From Plutella xylostella (Eukaryota; Arthropoda; Insecta; Lepidoptera; Plutellidae): DNA of 64,000 nucleotides. Shown here in pieces: positions 1-12,800 of the stretch (position 1 is its first letter; each line of letters starts with the position of its first letter). Made by a program: the position numbers and the translations under genes. The notes beneath the pieces were generated by a model, which saw only the letters and a list, made by a program, of their open reading frames with translations, made no database searches and had not been told where the DNA came from. The stretch is taken from contig NC_063995.1 of the NCBI RefSeq assembly GCF_932276165.1, positions 7,688,001 through 7,752,000 of the forward strand, given 5' to 3'.

Positions 1-2302
1 ACAGTAACACCACGCGGCGGCGGCGACGTGGTTGCGAGGGCGCGGGCATGCAACTCTGTGCATGTCAATAAAAATGCGCTTTATTGGACGCCGCGACGCT
101 TGCAGGCGCCGCCGTGATTACACCGCCGACACAACACGCAGTATGAGTAAGCCTGGCCTTTCCCTCCATGCTAGATGGCGAAATTCAAATTGCTTTTCTG
201 CATACAAATTTCAGATCCAGAACCTAGTGTCTGTAATTTCACCGAAAATATTGCTCTTAGTCGAATTGGTTTGTTTGCACTGGAGTTCATGAATTTGAAT
301 TTACATTGGCTTTGTGTTCTGTTTGATTATGAGTTCTGAAAAATACGAATTCCAATTCCCGTGACGGTGGCGAGGTTGTTTGTTATTTGTGCTACTATTG
401 GAATGCACAATATTGGTTCTGCAAAAGTAATATTTATACATATTATGTAGGTACGTAGGTTCCTCTTTATGGGATAAATTGTATTGGTCTTTTTATCAAA
501 TTTCGATCACTGCGACAAATAAGAAAGCATACTCTAATCTATCACTCTACCGCAATGACTTATGTATTACTAGCGCATTTAAAATCATTGCTCTACCGTT
601 ACAAATTCGCTTCTAATTGTCTACATTTTGCAATGCCACGCATGGCATGGAGTACGAGTCCGCGTTGTTCTGTGCTGAGTAGTTACAATCACAATAGAAA
701 ACCTACTAAAACTACGGATACGGTATGTACGAGTATACATATATAATGTATATGTATAACAAATAAGTTAGTAAACAGCTAGTGCACGCAACTTCGTCGA
801 GTTTACATAACTTGTGTGTGGCACTTCTAAGCTTGTTTCAAACTTCAGGTACATTTGTTACGTGTGTCGCTTTATACTATAATAGTTCGCTTTACTATTA
901 TATACTTACTTCGCAGTATTGTTATTATATACTCTAACACATATGCGCCATAATGTCTTATACATAGCGTCTAGAGTTGAAATAATCAAGCCAGGTTCCA
1001 CTGAGAGAAGCACCAAATTACTTCTAAACGGAAAAGGCTAGCTTAATGCCGTCTTCTGCAATATTGAAGTACCTACATAATTATTTTAACAGAGCATCAG
1101 GATATAACCAACAAAAATCGGTAATATTTTGTTCCAATTTATAATTAAATATTTGAAAAAATTTGGGGTCGTTTGTTGTCGGAATTTTGTGAATGGATCT
1201 CTTTCATTGCCCGGCAGTGTATTATACGGTATAGGTAAATGGTACTGTATGCCAGATCTCTACGATTACTACTGAAGTGTTGTTAAGTATTATAGCTAAG
1301 AAAAGGAGAACAAGATGATGCGAATGACCAGGACTACCAGGAAAACATAAATGAACTAGAGCCATCTGTTTAGAAGTCAACTGTCCGCTCACGCAACACG
1401 GACCACCTAACCCTGCAACGGCCAGCGCGGTCACTGCGGGTGTTAACCCTCACTCGGCCAGTTAACCCGTCGATGCGAACTGTGATGCTATAAATTTTAC
1501 AATACAATCATAATTGACTACAAACAGCACGGCTAGTATGGCCATAATAAGACAACATGTGAAGTGACTGATTAAATTGAGTCACTTTTTGATATCAGTC
1601 TTAAATGTTAGCATAGGGTGTACATGGGACTCGTTTTATTTGTGTGATTCGTTATTAGTCCCAGTGACACTAACTTTTCTGCTCTGTGCAAATAAGTTTT
1701 TCAAATGTTATTTTTTTCCGAAAACCTCTCATTTGTGGTTGTTGTTTGTATTGTCTATGGTTTTTTGACAATTAAAATGTCACCAAACGTCAAACTTGAA
1801 GAAAATTTTGACTGTTTGGTGCTTTCGAGAGTTTCGAGTGTATTATTTTGGTAATATTACTTTGCTTTGCGCTACCCCATGGATTCATATTGGCTCATTA
1901 AACTACTTTATTGAGTTTCTTGGACATCGTCTCATCAAATGATATACGACCAAGCTTGCTCCCGACCAAGCACGCTCAGATTCCTTGGGAGCTCCTGCTA
2001 TCGGCAGCCGTCGATGCATCGGATCCCTGAGACGAAGAACAAAAACAGCATGCCACCTGACTGATGACCCACCCACCGTTTACCCGGCCCCAGGAGCTAG
2101 AAGGCCTTGAGAAAAAAGCCCGGGCAGGATCCTGACGGGCGCAGAATATCATCTTCGATGCTTGTCCCACGGCCTGACTGAATAATATTTATATAATCAA
2201 TGGAAGGAAAAAAACAGTAGGTAAGTGCCAGTACCCGTGACATGTTATTATAATTGGGCATATGCACACAAAACAACTCAAAAACCTTTTTTCACATGGC
2301 AC
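1..2302. other. AT-rich spacer without a recognised gene
   Basis: I see no exon with a recognisable protein match, no RNA gene and no bounded mobile element. The open frames here (longest 86 codons) lack conserved motifs and splice context. The first 170 bases are locally GC-rich, with GCGGCGGCG runs. Confidence 0.5.
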
Positions 2303-2392
2303 TACTTGGTCGGCTAGGCCTAAACCCTTCCTTCATTGGAAGGAAACCCCTACCCCAGCAGTGGGGACGTGATGGGTTATGATGATGATGAA
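2303..2392 (+). repeat. 3' fragment of the 5S-headed SINE family
   Basis: The stretch reads GGCCTAAACCCTTCCTTCATT, then a GGAAGG / CCCCAGCAGTGGGG core, and ends in a (GAT)n tail. It is homologous to 48,213-48,263 plus 50,822-50,850 on the minus strand, and to 17,139-17,201 and 52,392-52,470. It is a 5'-truncated copy. Its unbroken CATTGGAAGG word gives the empty site for the LINE insertion at 48,263. Confidence 0.7.
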
Positions 2393-2883
2393 GAGGACAA
2401 TAGGAGTCATAATCTTAGTTCATAAGTATAACTAAAATCTAATGAAACATTTTTGTTTGTTACAGAACATTGAAATTGGCTTGTAGGCAAGACGGAAGAT
2501 GGTCAAAACCGGTCAGAAATTGATGCCCTAGACACGGTTGGAGAGCTCTTGTTGGCAGAAACCACCTGAAGATGGTCAGATGATATCAGCAACCTTGTGG
2601 TGATACAATGAACCGGAGCGGCACCAAACTGAAAAAGTTGAAAAACTTGGCATACATACTATGAGACCTATTTGATGACTGATATAAGCCAAGTTCAGAC
2701 TGATTATTGTGATAGTTGATAACTAAGAATACCTAATATGCTTTTATGGTGTGTGAAATAGTATACTTTTTATAATTTATTAATTAAAAGTTTAATAAAT
2801 GTTTTACTTACCTAAAGAAAATATTATATTTTTATAACCATTTAATTTAGTTGTACATGCTAGCATATCCACTTATTTTTTAT

Positions 2884-3247
2884 AGTTAGTGTGTTGTTGA
2901 TAAATAATAAAGCCTGACTAGGGTTTGTTGCTGTGGAGAACGGATTAGCATCAGTCGCTGACTGCCCGGTGTGCCGGACTTATTAAATGTACAGTTTATA
3001 TTATGATTTACATTTCTTGAACTCCACATTTAACATTCAAACTATTCAATTAGCCACTTCATTTTAGTTAGTGTGTTGTTGATAAATAATAAAGCCTGAC
3101 TAGGGTTTGTCGCTGTGGTGAAAGGACAACCAGTCATGATAGCATCAGTCGCTGACTGCCGGTGTGCCGGACCTATTCAATGTATATGATTTACATTTCG
3201 TGAACTCCACATTTAGCATTCAAACTATTCAATTAGCCACTTCATTA
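2884..3247. repeat. Two-copy tandem duplication, period 182 bp
   Basis: AGTTAGTGTGTTGTTGATAA begins at 2,884 and again at 3,066. Each copy runs to CAATTAGCCACTTCATT. The copies differ by a few substitutions and one short indel near the CTGTGG word. No coding potential is visible. Confidence 0.85.
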
Positions 3248-3392
3248 CCTACATACTTTGACGTGAAAAGGCAAACTTTAAGTATATGGGAGACAACTGA
3301 AAATCAGTGGTTTGTTCCTAAGGGCATACATATGCACTGAGTTGCTTCCAAACAAACTAATGTCTATCTATCTAACTTCTTAGCACATGTGA

Positions 3393-3465
3393 GCGACAGG
3401 ATTTGAATCCACATTTCTTCCGTGAAGGGCGGGCGCTTACCCGTCTGAGCTAACACCGCTACATA
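3393..3465 (-). repeat. tRNA-like SINE head fragment (SINE-C family)
   Basis: On the minus strand it reads GTTAGCTCAGACGGGTAAGC (A-box-like) followed by GATTCAAATCC (B-box-like), ending in a CACATGT word. It matches the heads of the copies at 17,535 and 56,015 but has several changes, so it is an old truncated copy. Confidence 0.65.
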
Positions 3466-6400
3466 TAAGTAAATATACTTTAATGTATAATTTTAGTCAA
3501 ATAAAAAAGAAGATTGTGTGTTTTGACAAATGTTGTTTTTAAAGCATTTTCAACGGGTTATTAGAGTCCCGGATCATCCTCCCTATAAGTATTATAGTAA
3601 TTTTCCTTTCCTGCATCTCTTCTTGTAGAGCAAGGATGAAATTAACAAAAACTAAACAAATAATTATTTGTGTCACATGTTATCACCACCTTCGAACTTG
3701 AGTGATATAATGCTACCTAAACAAATGTCAAACTGAGACATGTGTGGATAAATTGGTACACCCATGTTAGGAAATAAGACAAATCTTCCAATCTCGCTGT
3801 CAAAATTGTAACTCACATCTTGTAGTGATTATTTCGTGTTGGCCATGTTAGCGTTTGTGAGGACAACTGGTATCACACAATTTGTTGCAACTAGCTGTCA
3901 TTTATATCTTGTCACCGCCATACTGTGCTACGCGTGCAGACCGTTTAATTAACTGCATGGTCGACAAGTGAAATGAATGCGTTTCCGCGTAGGTACTTAC
4001 TGCTAAGTTCACACTGGTACGCACCGACAAACACAGAATCTTGGCCTGTGGTCATTGAGTATTGCGTGTGTAACTTAAGTTTTAGTTTGAACCTAATGAA
4101 ACATTATTTAAATACTTTCTCCTACTTTAAGATATTAAAAAAGCGGTTAGTGCATACCTCGAACTTTTGAAGTTAGTTTATTACTTTTTCTAGTTATATA
4201 AATCGATTTATCTCCACAAATGGTGTTATTTACGAGCGATGGGCAGAGAAGTTGCGTGCGCGGGCGCAGGCAGTCCGGATATCACGCATTACGTCGAATA
4301 TTCTCGATATCAAACACAGATTATGATGAATGGACCCCGCCTTCCCGTGGGAAACACTTCACCAATATCGAAAGTAGGTAGGTACTTAATTGAAGTTAAA
4401 TTAATGATGATAAAACCGATTAAAACCAGACTTGAAACCATAGGCCAGTACGTTCAGGTAGGTACTTACAATCCAATTAGAATAGAATAGAAACACGACT
4501 TGACTCCTCATTTCCACTGAAATATCAAATATATTTTTGTCAAGTAACAAAATAAAGTTTTATCCTTTATGGGCTCTCCGGACAACATGAAAATGACCTT
4601 TAATTTCAACGGCAGCGCAGATAAAAACCCGAATAAACGAAATAGGCGTAAACAACCCTCCCGAGATTAACTCTGTCCTTTACCCTTGAAACTTTATTCA
4701 GTTGGCCGGGTAAAGTGGCAGTCGTCACGTCCCTCCTTGCGCCGGACAAGCGCCACTAAAACTAAACCGAAGATAACATCGCCAAGGAAAACAACAAGGC
4801 TGCTTCCCTCACCCGTTTTATTTAGACAAGTAATAAATTGGCACGCTTTCAGATTACTTGCTGATCTAAAATACGTGACGCCACCCTGAAACCGACTGTT
4901 TACCGCTTTGCTAAAGCTTCAAATTAAGTATTGTTGGCCCTTTGAGAGTTAATTAAGAGTTTATCTGAAGCCCGAGATTCATCGGCGAACGTTCGCATGT
5001 GTGGGTGTGTGTTTGTGTTCTATAGGCAGGTACTACGGTGGATGTTGATTTTTAATCGTTATTTCATATCTAATGCTTATTGGAACCCCTTCCTACTGGA
5101 CTCTCTTTTTCCTCGTCTAAGTATCTACCTATAATAATACTTATTAAGTACATGTGGTGAAAATGGAGATTTGTATCATTACATAGTGCGATTTAGTCAT
5201 GCAATTTCGATAGAATAGCCAATGAAAATGAAGCAATTTGTCCAGGGCTTAGATAAGTTTGTTAGCTACATTACACTTGTTCGTACTAATTCGAAGCGAG
5301 CAACTCCAAGTTTTATTGAAAGAAATTGGAAGATGTAGGAGTTTCGCAGTTACGAGCAAAGTTGCGTACAACTTCGTTCATTACTCATGCCCTGGCCGGA
5401 CGCAGCCAACCTCTCCGGACGTCTCTTAACATAATAACTCTTCATAACATTATTTATTGTTCTTCCCTTCAACTTATGGTGGTTGTTTGTCCGCGTTCCG
5501 GACCAAACCGAAAATACCTAAGTCGAATTTATCTATCGATTAATGTCCGTTGATTTATCGAGAAATCTGGCGGCTACAGAGAGGGCAACAAAAACTATAG
5601 TTCCGAATTGGAGCCTGTGATTTATTCTCTGAATGAGGTCCCGGGGGCGGGGCGCGGGTGCTACTGAATTAAATGTTACTTAATTGTGGCGGCGCCATCG
5701 CGCCCGTTGCTGGGGACGTTATTTTTTGCCGCTAAGATGGAGTGAATGTGTCGAGTCACCGCCGCTGTCTCGATGGAGCTTGAGAGCTTAATGATGTCCC
5801 CCGGGGACGCCGCGACGCTCGCAGGACTCTCTCACTTTCCTTCTTATTACCGAGCATAAAGCTACGTGAGAATGAGAAATATTTAAGTATTTTACTTCAC
5901 TACGCTGGCGGCGGCGTCTAGAGATAATACTGTCCCATTTATCTGCGATAAACCTTACACATGAAGCTTTTACACAAACCCCGGAGGGCTTAGCCAGAAT
6001 GTGTTTTGTTTTTAAAAACCGTATAACATTTTATAAGAATTCGCTATTCCCTTAGGAGTCGGAGACCCTCATCAAGCGAGAAGTTAGGTCGTCGGTGACG
6101 TAACTTCTCCAGAGAGACCTACCGCTGAAGACGGAGCCAGGTTTAGGTAGAGGTACTAGGTATATGGTTTCGTCATTCTCTATAAATTTAATCACTTACT
6201 ATTAATGGATGCATGACCCCTTTTATTTCCTAGAGCTGCGCTTTTCTAAAACGTTTTCCACATGTCAGCGGTGAGAGGCAGTTATTTATCCAATTTGCCG
6301 GATGGGCGGAACGTTTTGTTCGCGGCCTAAAATTTTATCCGACGTCAATCGGTTTTTAGGCTTTTCTAGTCGGAAACGCCATTCCCTATTGTGGGTGAAT

Positions 6401-6766
6401 GAAAAAAGTTTTACACAAAAGCCGTTTGAAAAATCAGGGAAGTTGGGGGAACTAAAACTGAAATTTGTAGTCGAAACTCTCGATGGGTAGTTATTTACGC
6501 ATAATTCTTATGCATTGATAATCATCCTAACGGCTTAAGCTGGCTCATGTCTATGGCTGCATTCAATAGCGGAGACTATTGCAGTTGTCATTTCCCAACT
6601 GAATCTCTGGCTGGCAGACAGGATCTAAAAATATATTTTATTAAGTACTTGATAATAAGTACCTAATTCAGTACAATATTGTTATTAATTTGAGTAGCGG
6701 CACGTGCCCGGGTGGGGAGGTGCGGCGGCTGCGAGCGCGAAGTGGCCGCGTTATTAGTTTACGTGT
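3466..6766. other. Spacer without a recognised gene
   Basis: No exon, RNA gene or bounded element was recognised. A GC-richer patch at about 5,638-5,830 contains GGGGGCGGGGCGCGGG and GGCGGCGCC words. It could be regulatory, but nothing in the sequence ties it to a gene. Confidence 0.4.
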
Positions 6767-6774
6767 CTCACAAT

Positions 6775-7642
6775 TAGGGTTTCGTTTTTCCCGACCTTTT
6801 TCTGTTCCCGGGAAACGGGAATTTTTTTCAAGATTTCCCGGGAATTCCCGGGAAACGGGAATTTATTTTAAATGCTTGGTTTTGCTATTTTCGGGTATCA
6901 AAAGTCTATTACAACACTTACAATTTAATCAAATATACTGTTATCACTCGTATACGTAGAAAAAAGCAACAGTCAGATAAATTAACAACCAAAATTATAA
7001 TTATTTGTTTTACATGCCAAATCATTTGTTTTTCTTAATTGTAAATTAAACAATGACCAGTTTGAAAATAATATTATGACATATAGGTAATTGAAATAGA
7101 AAATTCATTACACTTGAGGTAATGTTTTAGAAAAATTTATTCATTCAACGATTTATCGCTCAAACTACTTCTTATTTTGTTTTTTTCTATGCGTTAGTAA
7201 TTTTATAAAAAATAAAAGCGGAGACAAAACGGGGACATAAAAAAAGACAGGCGTCACACTAGCGTTATCTTTTAAATACTCTTTGGTCACATATGTAAAA
7301 GTCGATCAATTGTTTGGTTTTCGGTAGGCGGTAGGACCAACAGATAATAAATATGAAAATATTGAATCAGGAAGAGGTGAAACAAGGTGATGTAGATGAG
7401 TCATTTATCTTTGCAATGCAGCTGCGCGAAAACAATAACACGTATGATTTTCCAATAATTTACAACAAAACCGAGTTTCTGATCGTAGACGACAAGCCTG
7501 CCGATATTTTTTTTGGTTTAAGGTAAGAGAAACAGTTAAATAAAGATGAAAATATAGCATAGAATCGATTAAAAACCCAACCCGGGAATTCCCGGGAATG
7601 CTATTTTTTTCCCGGTCCCGGGAAGACGGGAACGAAACCCTA
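6775..7642. mobile_element. hAT-like non-autonomous DNA transposon, 868 bp
   Basis: The termini are inverted: the left end starts TAGGGTTTCGTT and the right end closes AACGAAACCCTA. Both ends carry runs of CCCGGGAATTCCCGGG-type palindromes as subterminal repeats. A perfect 8-bp direct repeat, CTCACAAT, flanks the element at 6,767-6,774 and 7,643-7,650. Eight-base duplications are typical of the hAT superfamily. No transposase is visible. A 57-codon frame at 7,353-7,526 is listed separately. Confidence 0.85.
7353..7526 (+). CDS. 57-codon ORF inside the hAT-like element, unrecognised
   Basis: The frame starts MKILNQEEVKQGDVDE and is acidic at first, with a hydrophobic/charged second half (EFLIVDDKPADIFF). 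I do not recognise it. It closes within GGTTTAAGGTAAGA, which also makes a good splice donor (AAG|GTAAGA), so it could be a leftover first exon of a longer gene once carried by the element. It could equally be chance. I find no downstream exon inside the element. Confidence 0.25.
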   Translation: MKILNQEEVKQGDVDESFIFAMQLRENNNTYDFPIIYNKTEFLIVDDKPADIFFGLR

Positions 7643-7675
7643 CTCACAATGGACGTATGTCGAGCTCACGGGGTG

Positions 7676-7678
<3 letters not shown>

Positions 7679-7721
<43 letters not shown>
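7679..7721. repeat. (GGC)n microsatellite
   Basis: About 14 uninterrupted GGC units sit just outside the right end of the hAT-like element. There is no sign that it is coding. Confidence 0.95.
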
Positions 7722-7722
<1 letters not shown>

Positions 7723-8285
7723 CAGGGGACGATCTTATTATTTTTATGTCTCCCGGACAGTTTAACGCCAGCTGACATACAGTGGAAGATACACAAAATA
7801 TGATAAGTACATGCAGCGTCTTTCTACCGTTGCTTCGTGGGTTATTTCAACGATAATTCATTACTTAAGAGTATTTTTCTGTTTCGACTTGTACATAACA
7901 TGTTTTGGAACTATTTGTTACTCGACCTATTTACTTATTTAAGTAAGTACTTACTTACAAGATGTTGAACAAATATTATGACGTCGTTAAAATTTCATTT
8001 TAGTTACGTGACCAACAAAATTCCTGCAGACAAGCATCGAAAATGATTGGAAGTCCGTTGATTATTAAAGCGCGGACAGGAATATGACGTCAATATCTAG
8101 ATTTTTAGCTCATAGGACGCTCGAAGGCTACGATACGATACTATATGATACGATATGGATATCTGATACGGGGAAATTATACTAATGCATAATGCGGACC
8201 CAGCCATATGTAATCGTTTCGAGAATGGCATAATACAGTCATTCATGCCAGCGAATTAGATTGTCTGTGTTATTAAATTCATTTG

Positions 8286-8412
8286 GTCAATTCGACTTTC
8301 TTTCGCTACATTTTATTTTCACCTTTAATAAATTCAATATGTGTAAGTAAGTAAGTACTGTGTTGTATTTCTAGAAGGTGAAAATAAATGTAGCAAAAGA
8401 GAATTGAATTCC
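8286..8412. repeat. Fold-back hairpin element, about 125 bp
   Basis: The left arm ends in CTACATTTTATTTTCACCTT and the right arm begins AAGGTGAAAATAAATGTAG. The arms stay complementary for about 38 bp with a few mismatches, around a loop of about 50 bp. This is the shape of a small palindromic MITE. No flanking duplication was identified with confidence. Confidence 0.7.
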
Positions 8413-9750
8413 TGAAGCACGTAAGTAATATAATAATAAAATACGGAATATGATAACAAAATAACTCGTTTCTCAATATGTGAAATGTATATGTAAGGGT
8501 CTGAGAGCAAATTACACCACGTGTAGAATGTAAAAGAAAAATTTCGATACAATTGGCCGTATTAGGTACCTACCTATCTACTTACTATGAATCTACCAAT
8601 TGAATATTTAGGGAAGGCGCTCACTGTTCGGGCTCAAGTGTGGGAGCCTGAAAACGCCTGTTATTAATATTTGAATAAAGGATCTGGTGCGTAATTCGCA
8701 CGAGCACACATTTGCCTACCCGGCGCGGTTATTCGAGTCAATAAATCGTAAGCAACATGTTATGAAATATGAAACGTCGACAGAAAACCCGAGCATTTAG
8801 TCGTACCTGGCTAATGCTGAAAGGAAATAAATTAAGTTGTTTGAAGATGCTCCTTTCCCGCGTTTCCACTTCGCTGGCGTTTGTTTACAAAGTGCAGAAT
8901 AGGAATCTGTCTTACTTTATTAGAAGTTATAACTTAAGATGTAAGAAAAGTAGGTACATAGGACAGTCAAAGGCTAATTAAAAATGGTTTAATGCGTCTT
9001 TTAAAACCGAAGCTGCTTGTAGAAGTTTTTTTATACATAGGTAGATAAAAAGTACAGCAGGTAAGTAAAATGTTTGAATAAATTAACATACGCTACGTTA
9101 TAAATACTCTCTTATTTAACCACTCGGCCAAGTCGGAAGTGTGCAGTATTGAAGTGGGAAGCGCTGGTTAATAACTCCCTCGGGATCGCCGCTTCGGGCA
9201 AAAGTAGTTTTAATAATTACCCTGAGACCAATTAAAACGCTTTCCTTCTCAAATGCATAAAGTTCGACTTAATGCTCGGGAAATAAAAATTACTTACAAG
9301 TATTTTTATGCGCTACGTAAAACTTTAAAATGGGTAGCCCTAAAATAGGCATCTGTAGGATTGGCTTATTTCTTCATAATCATGAAAAATATTCGGCCGT
9401 ATTGAGTGTCCTTATAATTAATAATAATTTTGACTAATTTCGAGCACACTGTTAAATGTCTAATATGTATATAGGTTCGTTGCAGCACCCCCTAGCATGT
9501 AGTAATAACAGTATTCCGCTGAAATGGCTTATTTCTTCAGTATCATGAAAACATATTCGTCCTTATAAAAATTTGCTTCTACTGCTATTTTCACGGCGGT
9601 ATCATTGGGTGCCTGCCTACACTATTATGTAGTAACTAAAGTGCTTATCTACTTATTAGATACCAAATAGGTTAATTATGAGACATGAGCTTATATAGAT
9701 CTCTCCGAGTATAAGCAACTAGGAGTTTCGCCAGAAAGCCGAGGAATTTA

Positions 9751-9842
9751 ATTTAAAAAAAAAACACTCACACCTTGTACTAATGTACTCCCTTGCGGGG
9801 TAGGCAGAGGTGCATGGCTGGGCGGGCCTATTGCCATTTTTT
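9751..9842 (-). repeat. 5'-truncated SINE-A copy
   Basis: On the minus strand it reads AATGGCAATAGGCCCGCCC..., GCACCTCTGCCTACCCCGCA, AGTACATTAGTACAAGGTGTGAGTG, then a T run. This matches the 3' halves of the SINE-A copies at 38,467 and 53,801. The 3' end is oligo-T, as in the 53,801 copy. Confidence 0.85.
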
Positions 9843-12800
9843 TACTTAACAAAAAAATATAAGTAAGTACCTTTATTACAGAGCACAATCTGTAAGTACA
9901 TGACTGACAGATACACGTAGATTCCATAATATTGAAGACAATGAAATGTAGAATATAGCTAGTTCTTGAGCACACTCATTGTTCCCGAGTGCGACATCCG
10001 CCCCTTCAATCAATGTCATCATCATCTCATCACACCGTTACTTGCTGCCAACTCCACTAGGAGTAGTAACCAATTTTCTATTTTATAAAATGGAGATTGA
10101 CATTATCTCGCATCGCTATTAGAGCTGTTACTGTCCCAGTTATACCAGAATTATAAAAAGGTATTATGGAAACCAAAATTTTGATAAGTAAACTACCGAT
10201 ATGTTTGTCTATAGTTGATACATAAATATAGTTCAATTATCCCATCCATGGGTACCCTCGCTTAACAGTGACTAATTTTAACTACCTGCTGGCACTTCAC
10301 GACTTTGTTATCGACGTTAAAAAAACGTCACTATATCGCGAGACGCCATAGATACGGCGCAGTGATTGGTGGAATGGAACGCGCAGCGCATTAGACGAGT
10401 TTATCTGCGTCAATAACGAACCCGTGTAGCGGTAGCTGGAGTGGAGTAGAGTGGGGGATAGTCTCCACGGGGCGGGTGAATGTTGACCTGACCAGGAACT
10501 TCGCGCAAATCAAACACAACTGTAACGCCCAGCAATTCCTGAATGAGAATTTCATTAAGGTAACTTAGCTACAGTGGCGAGCGGGATGGCTGGAGGGTTA
10601 CTCTATACTGACGAAAAACGAACGAATCAGAGCTGTCATGCAAGTTTAATACCACGAGATAGAGTCGTGGCTCGCGCTCCGAAACTTCATTTTATGTCAT
10701 CTAGAGTAACCCCATGGCCCCGGGCGTATCTAACACTTTGGCCTTTGCGCTACCGTTTGAAGTTTTGAACGTCACAACTCGAAGCTCGAATTTGAACGGT
10801 AATAAGTTTTGGTTGTCGACAGGGAGTTGGGTACATATGACTTTACCTTGTGGTCGATCACTGATAAAGTCCACCTGTATACAGGCTTGGTACCTAGGTA
10901 ATGAAGGTATATCTGACTGATGTGATAATACTTATATTCTTCGATAAGACATACAATTAGCTGCTAATAATGTATTTTACGAATTTAGCAGCTAACCTAT
11001 CTACACCACTACCCTTATCATTATCATACCTCTTTTATAAATTTTACTAGTACCTACGCCTACTTAAAAATATAACCTGTTTTTTTTTTGTTTAAATCTA
11101 TGTAAATTAATTCCACGTCATTTAAAGTTTCCGCATGAAGCAATTGCTTGTCGGTGTAAGCCCTTTCCTCCCCGCGGGGGAAGAGACGGCTCGCTGTCAA
11201 CATTCATTATAAGTCATAATCTGTAGCACCCCATTTTGCAGGTTTCTGATTCACAAAGTAAAGCCTTACAAATTATTATCCCATGGCCAAAAAATCGCGA
11301 GTAAGTACCTGCTAATTATTGCGTTAGTAAATTGCGTAATTTAGATAAATGAATGCCTTTTCCCATCCATACCATGTTAATCATCTAAAAACCAATGTAG
11401 ATTCGTTACAGCGTGCCTAAGTTAAATATTATTACCTACCTATTTGTTAAAGTGAATTTGTTGTGTCGGTGGTTTTTGTATTCTTCAAAGAGGTCAAGTA
11501 AACCCAGGAAACAAGCTTTCCTGTCTCATTGACTTCAGCCCTCACATCAATATCGGCAGACATGCAAAACGAAATGAGACATCACATAAAAAGATCGAAT
11601 CCAATAGACATCCTATGGCGCTCGTTAGGTTGGTACGGGTGAAACTTAAAGATGAAAAGAGTGAAAAGATGATTGATTCGCGGCATTATTTCATTTGGCG
11701 CAAGTCGGGACCCTCCGCCACTTGATCCCATTGCGAGATGCGAGTAATCCGATCAGTCGAGTCGTCCCTCCCTAGTTCACAGCACAGACAGACAGACTCA
11801 AGCGTTTTCACGCGGGACGGATTCATGAAACTGACAAATTGCGTTTTATTTGACGTGAATAACGTGATATGATCTTATGAAATAAAGAAAAAATACTTAG
11901 GTACTTTTACATAAGCTTGCTATCAAGCTCTATTCGTAGGTCCTGCCTATCAAATACCACTGTTAATACCGCGATCGCCATTTTCATAAGTACTTATTGT
12001 TTCTTTATCTTCAGTGTGGTAATAAGTTTTTTCTATCCTAATGGATGTGCAATAATTTGCACGATCTAACAAAAATCACAATCAACTTTTCATCAATGAA
12101 ATAATAATTTGAAAAGTTAATAAGTCGGTCGGTACAGGATCGTCGTCATTTACATACAGGGCAAAGGTACGATAGGCAGTCGGTACCAATTCAGTTCAAA
12201 CGATGGAGCATGAAACAAGAAGTGGCTTCGTGGAGGCAACTAGGCTCTGACGCTGACCGATGACGCTTTTCCAATTTTCCGCGTGTCGGCCGCAGCCAGC
12301 CTCCCCCCTCCCTATACCCTACCACAATAAAATACCAACCGTAAAGGCTTTCTCCTCAATTTGAGTTCGGCGGCCAGGGAAAATATATTCAAATGTATAC
12401 GGCGATATATCATTACCTAGACAAGTAAAATGTATTTCTAGGAATAGGTGCGTATATCAGCACAAAAATGACAACATTACACTCTTACCATGGGCGGGGG
12501 CTGAAAAGTGCTCATCAAACTGTCGATATCGCGAGGCAGGTGACGGGGGTCCGCAAAAACGTCAGCTAAACTCAATTCTGGGCCGTGTATTATCCGAATT
12601 TCGATAACGCATGCTTGCTCATATCCAGCCCCTGGGGCTCTACTCGTACACAACTCGACACCCTTCTATTGTGCCGAATATTTAATAAAACGCGAACAAT
12701 AGAGATCAGCGGCAGCGAACGATAAATTAAATTAAAGATAAAAGAATTTACAGCCTGGTCCGGGATAACGCATCGTAGCTATTAGATGTGTATGTAAATG

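Noticed and set aside
1222..1434. 70-codon minus-strand frame with a hydrophobic stretch
   Set aside because: No conserved motif, promoter or splice context; length is expected by chance.
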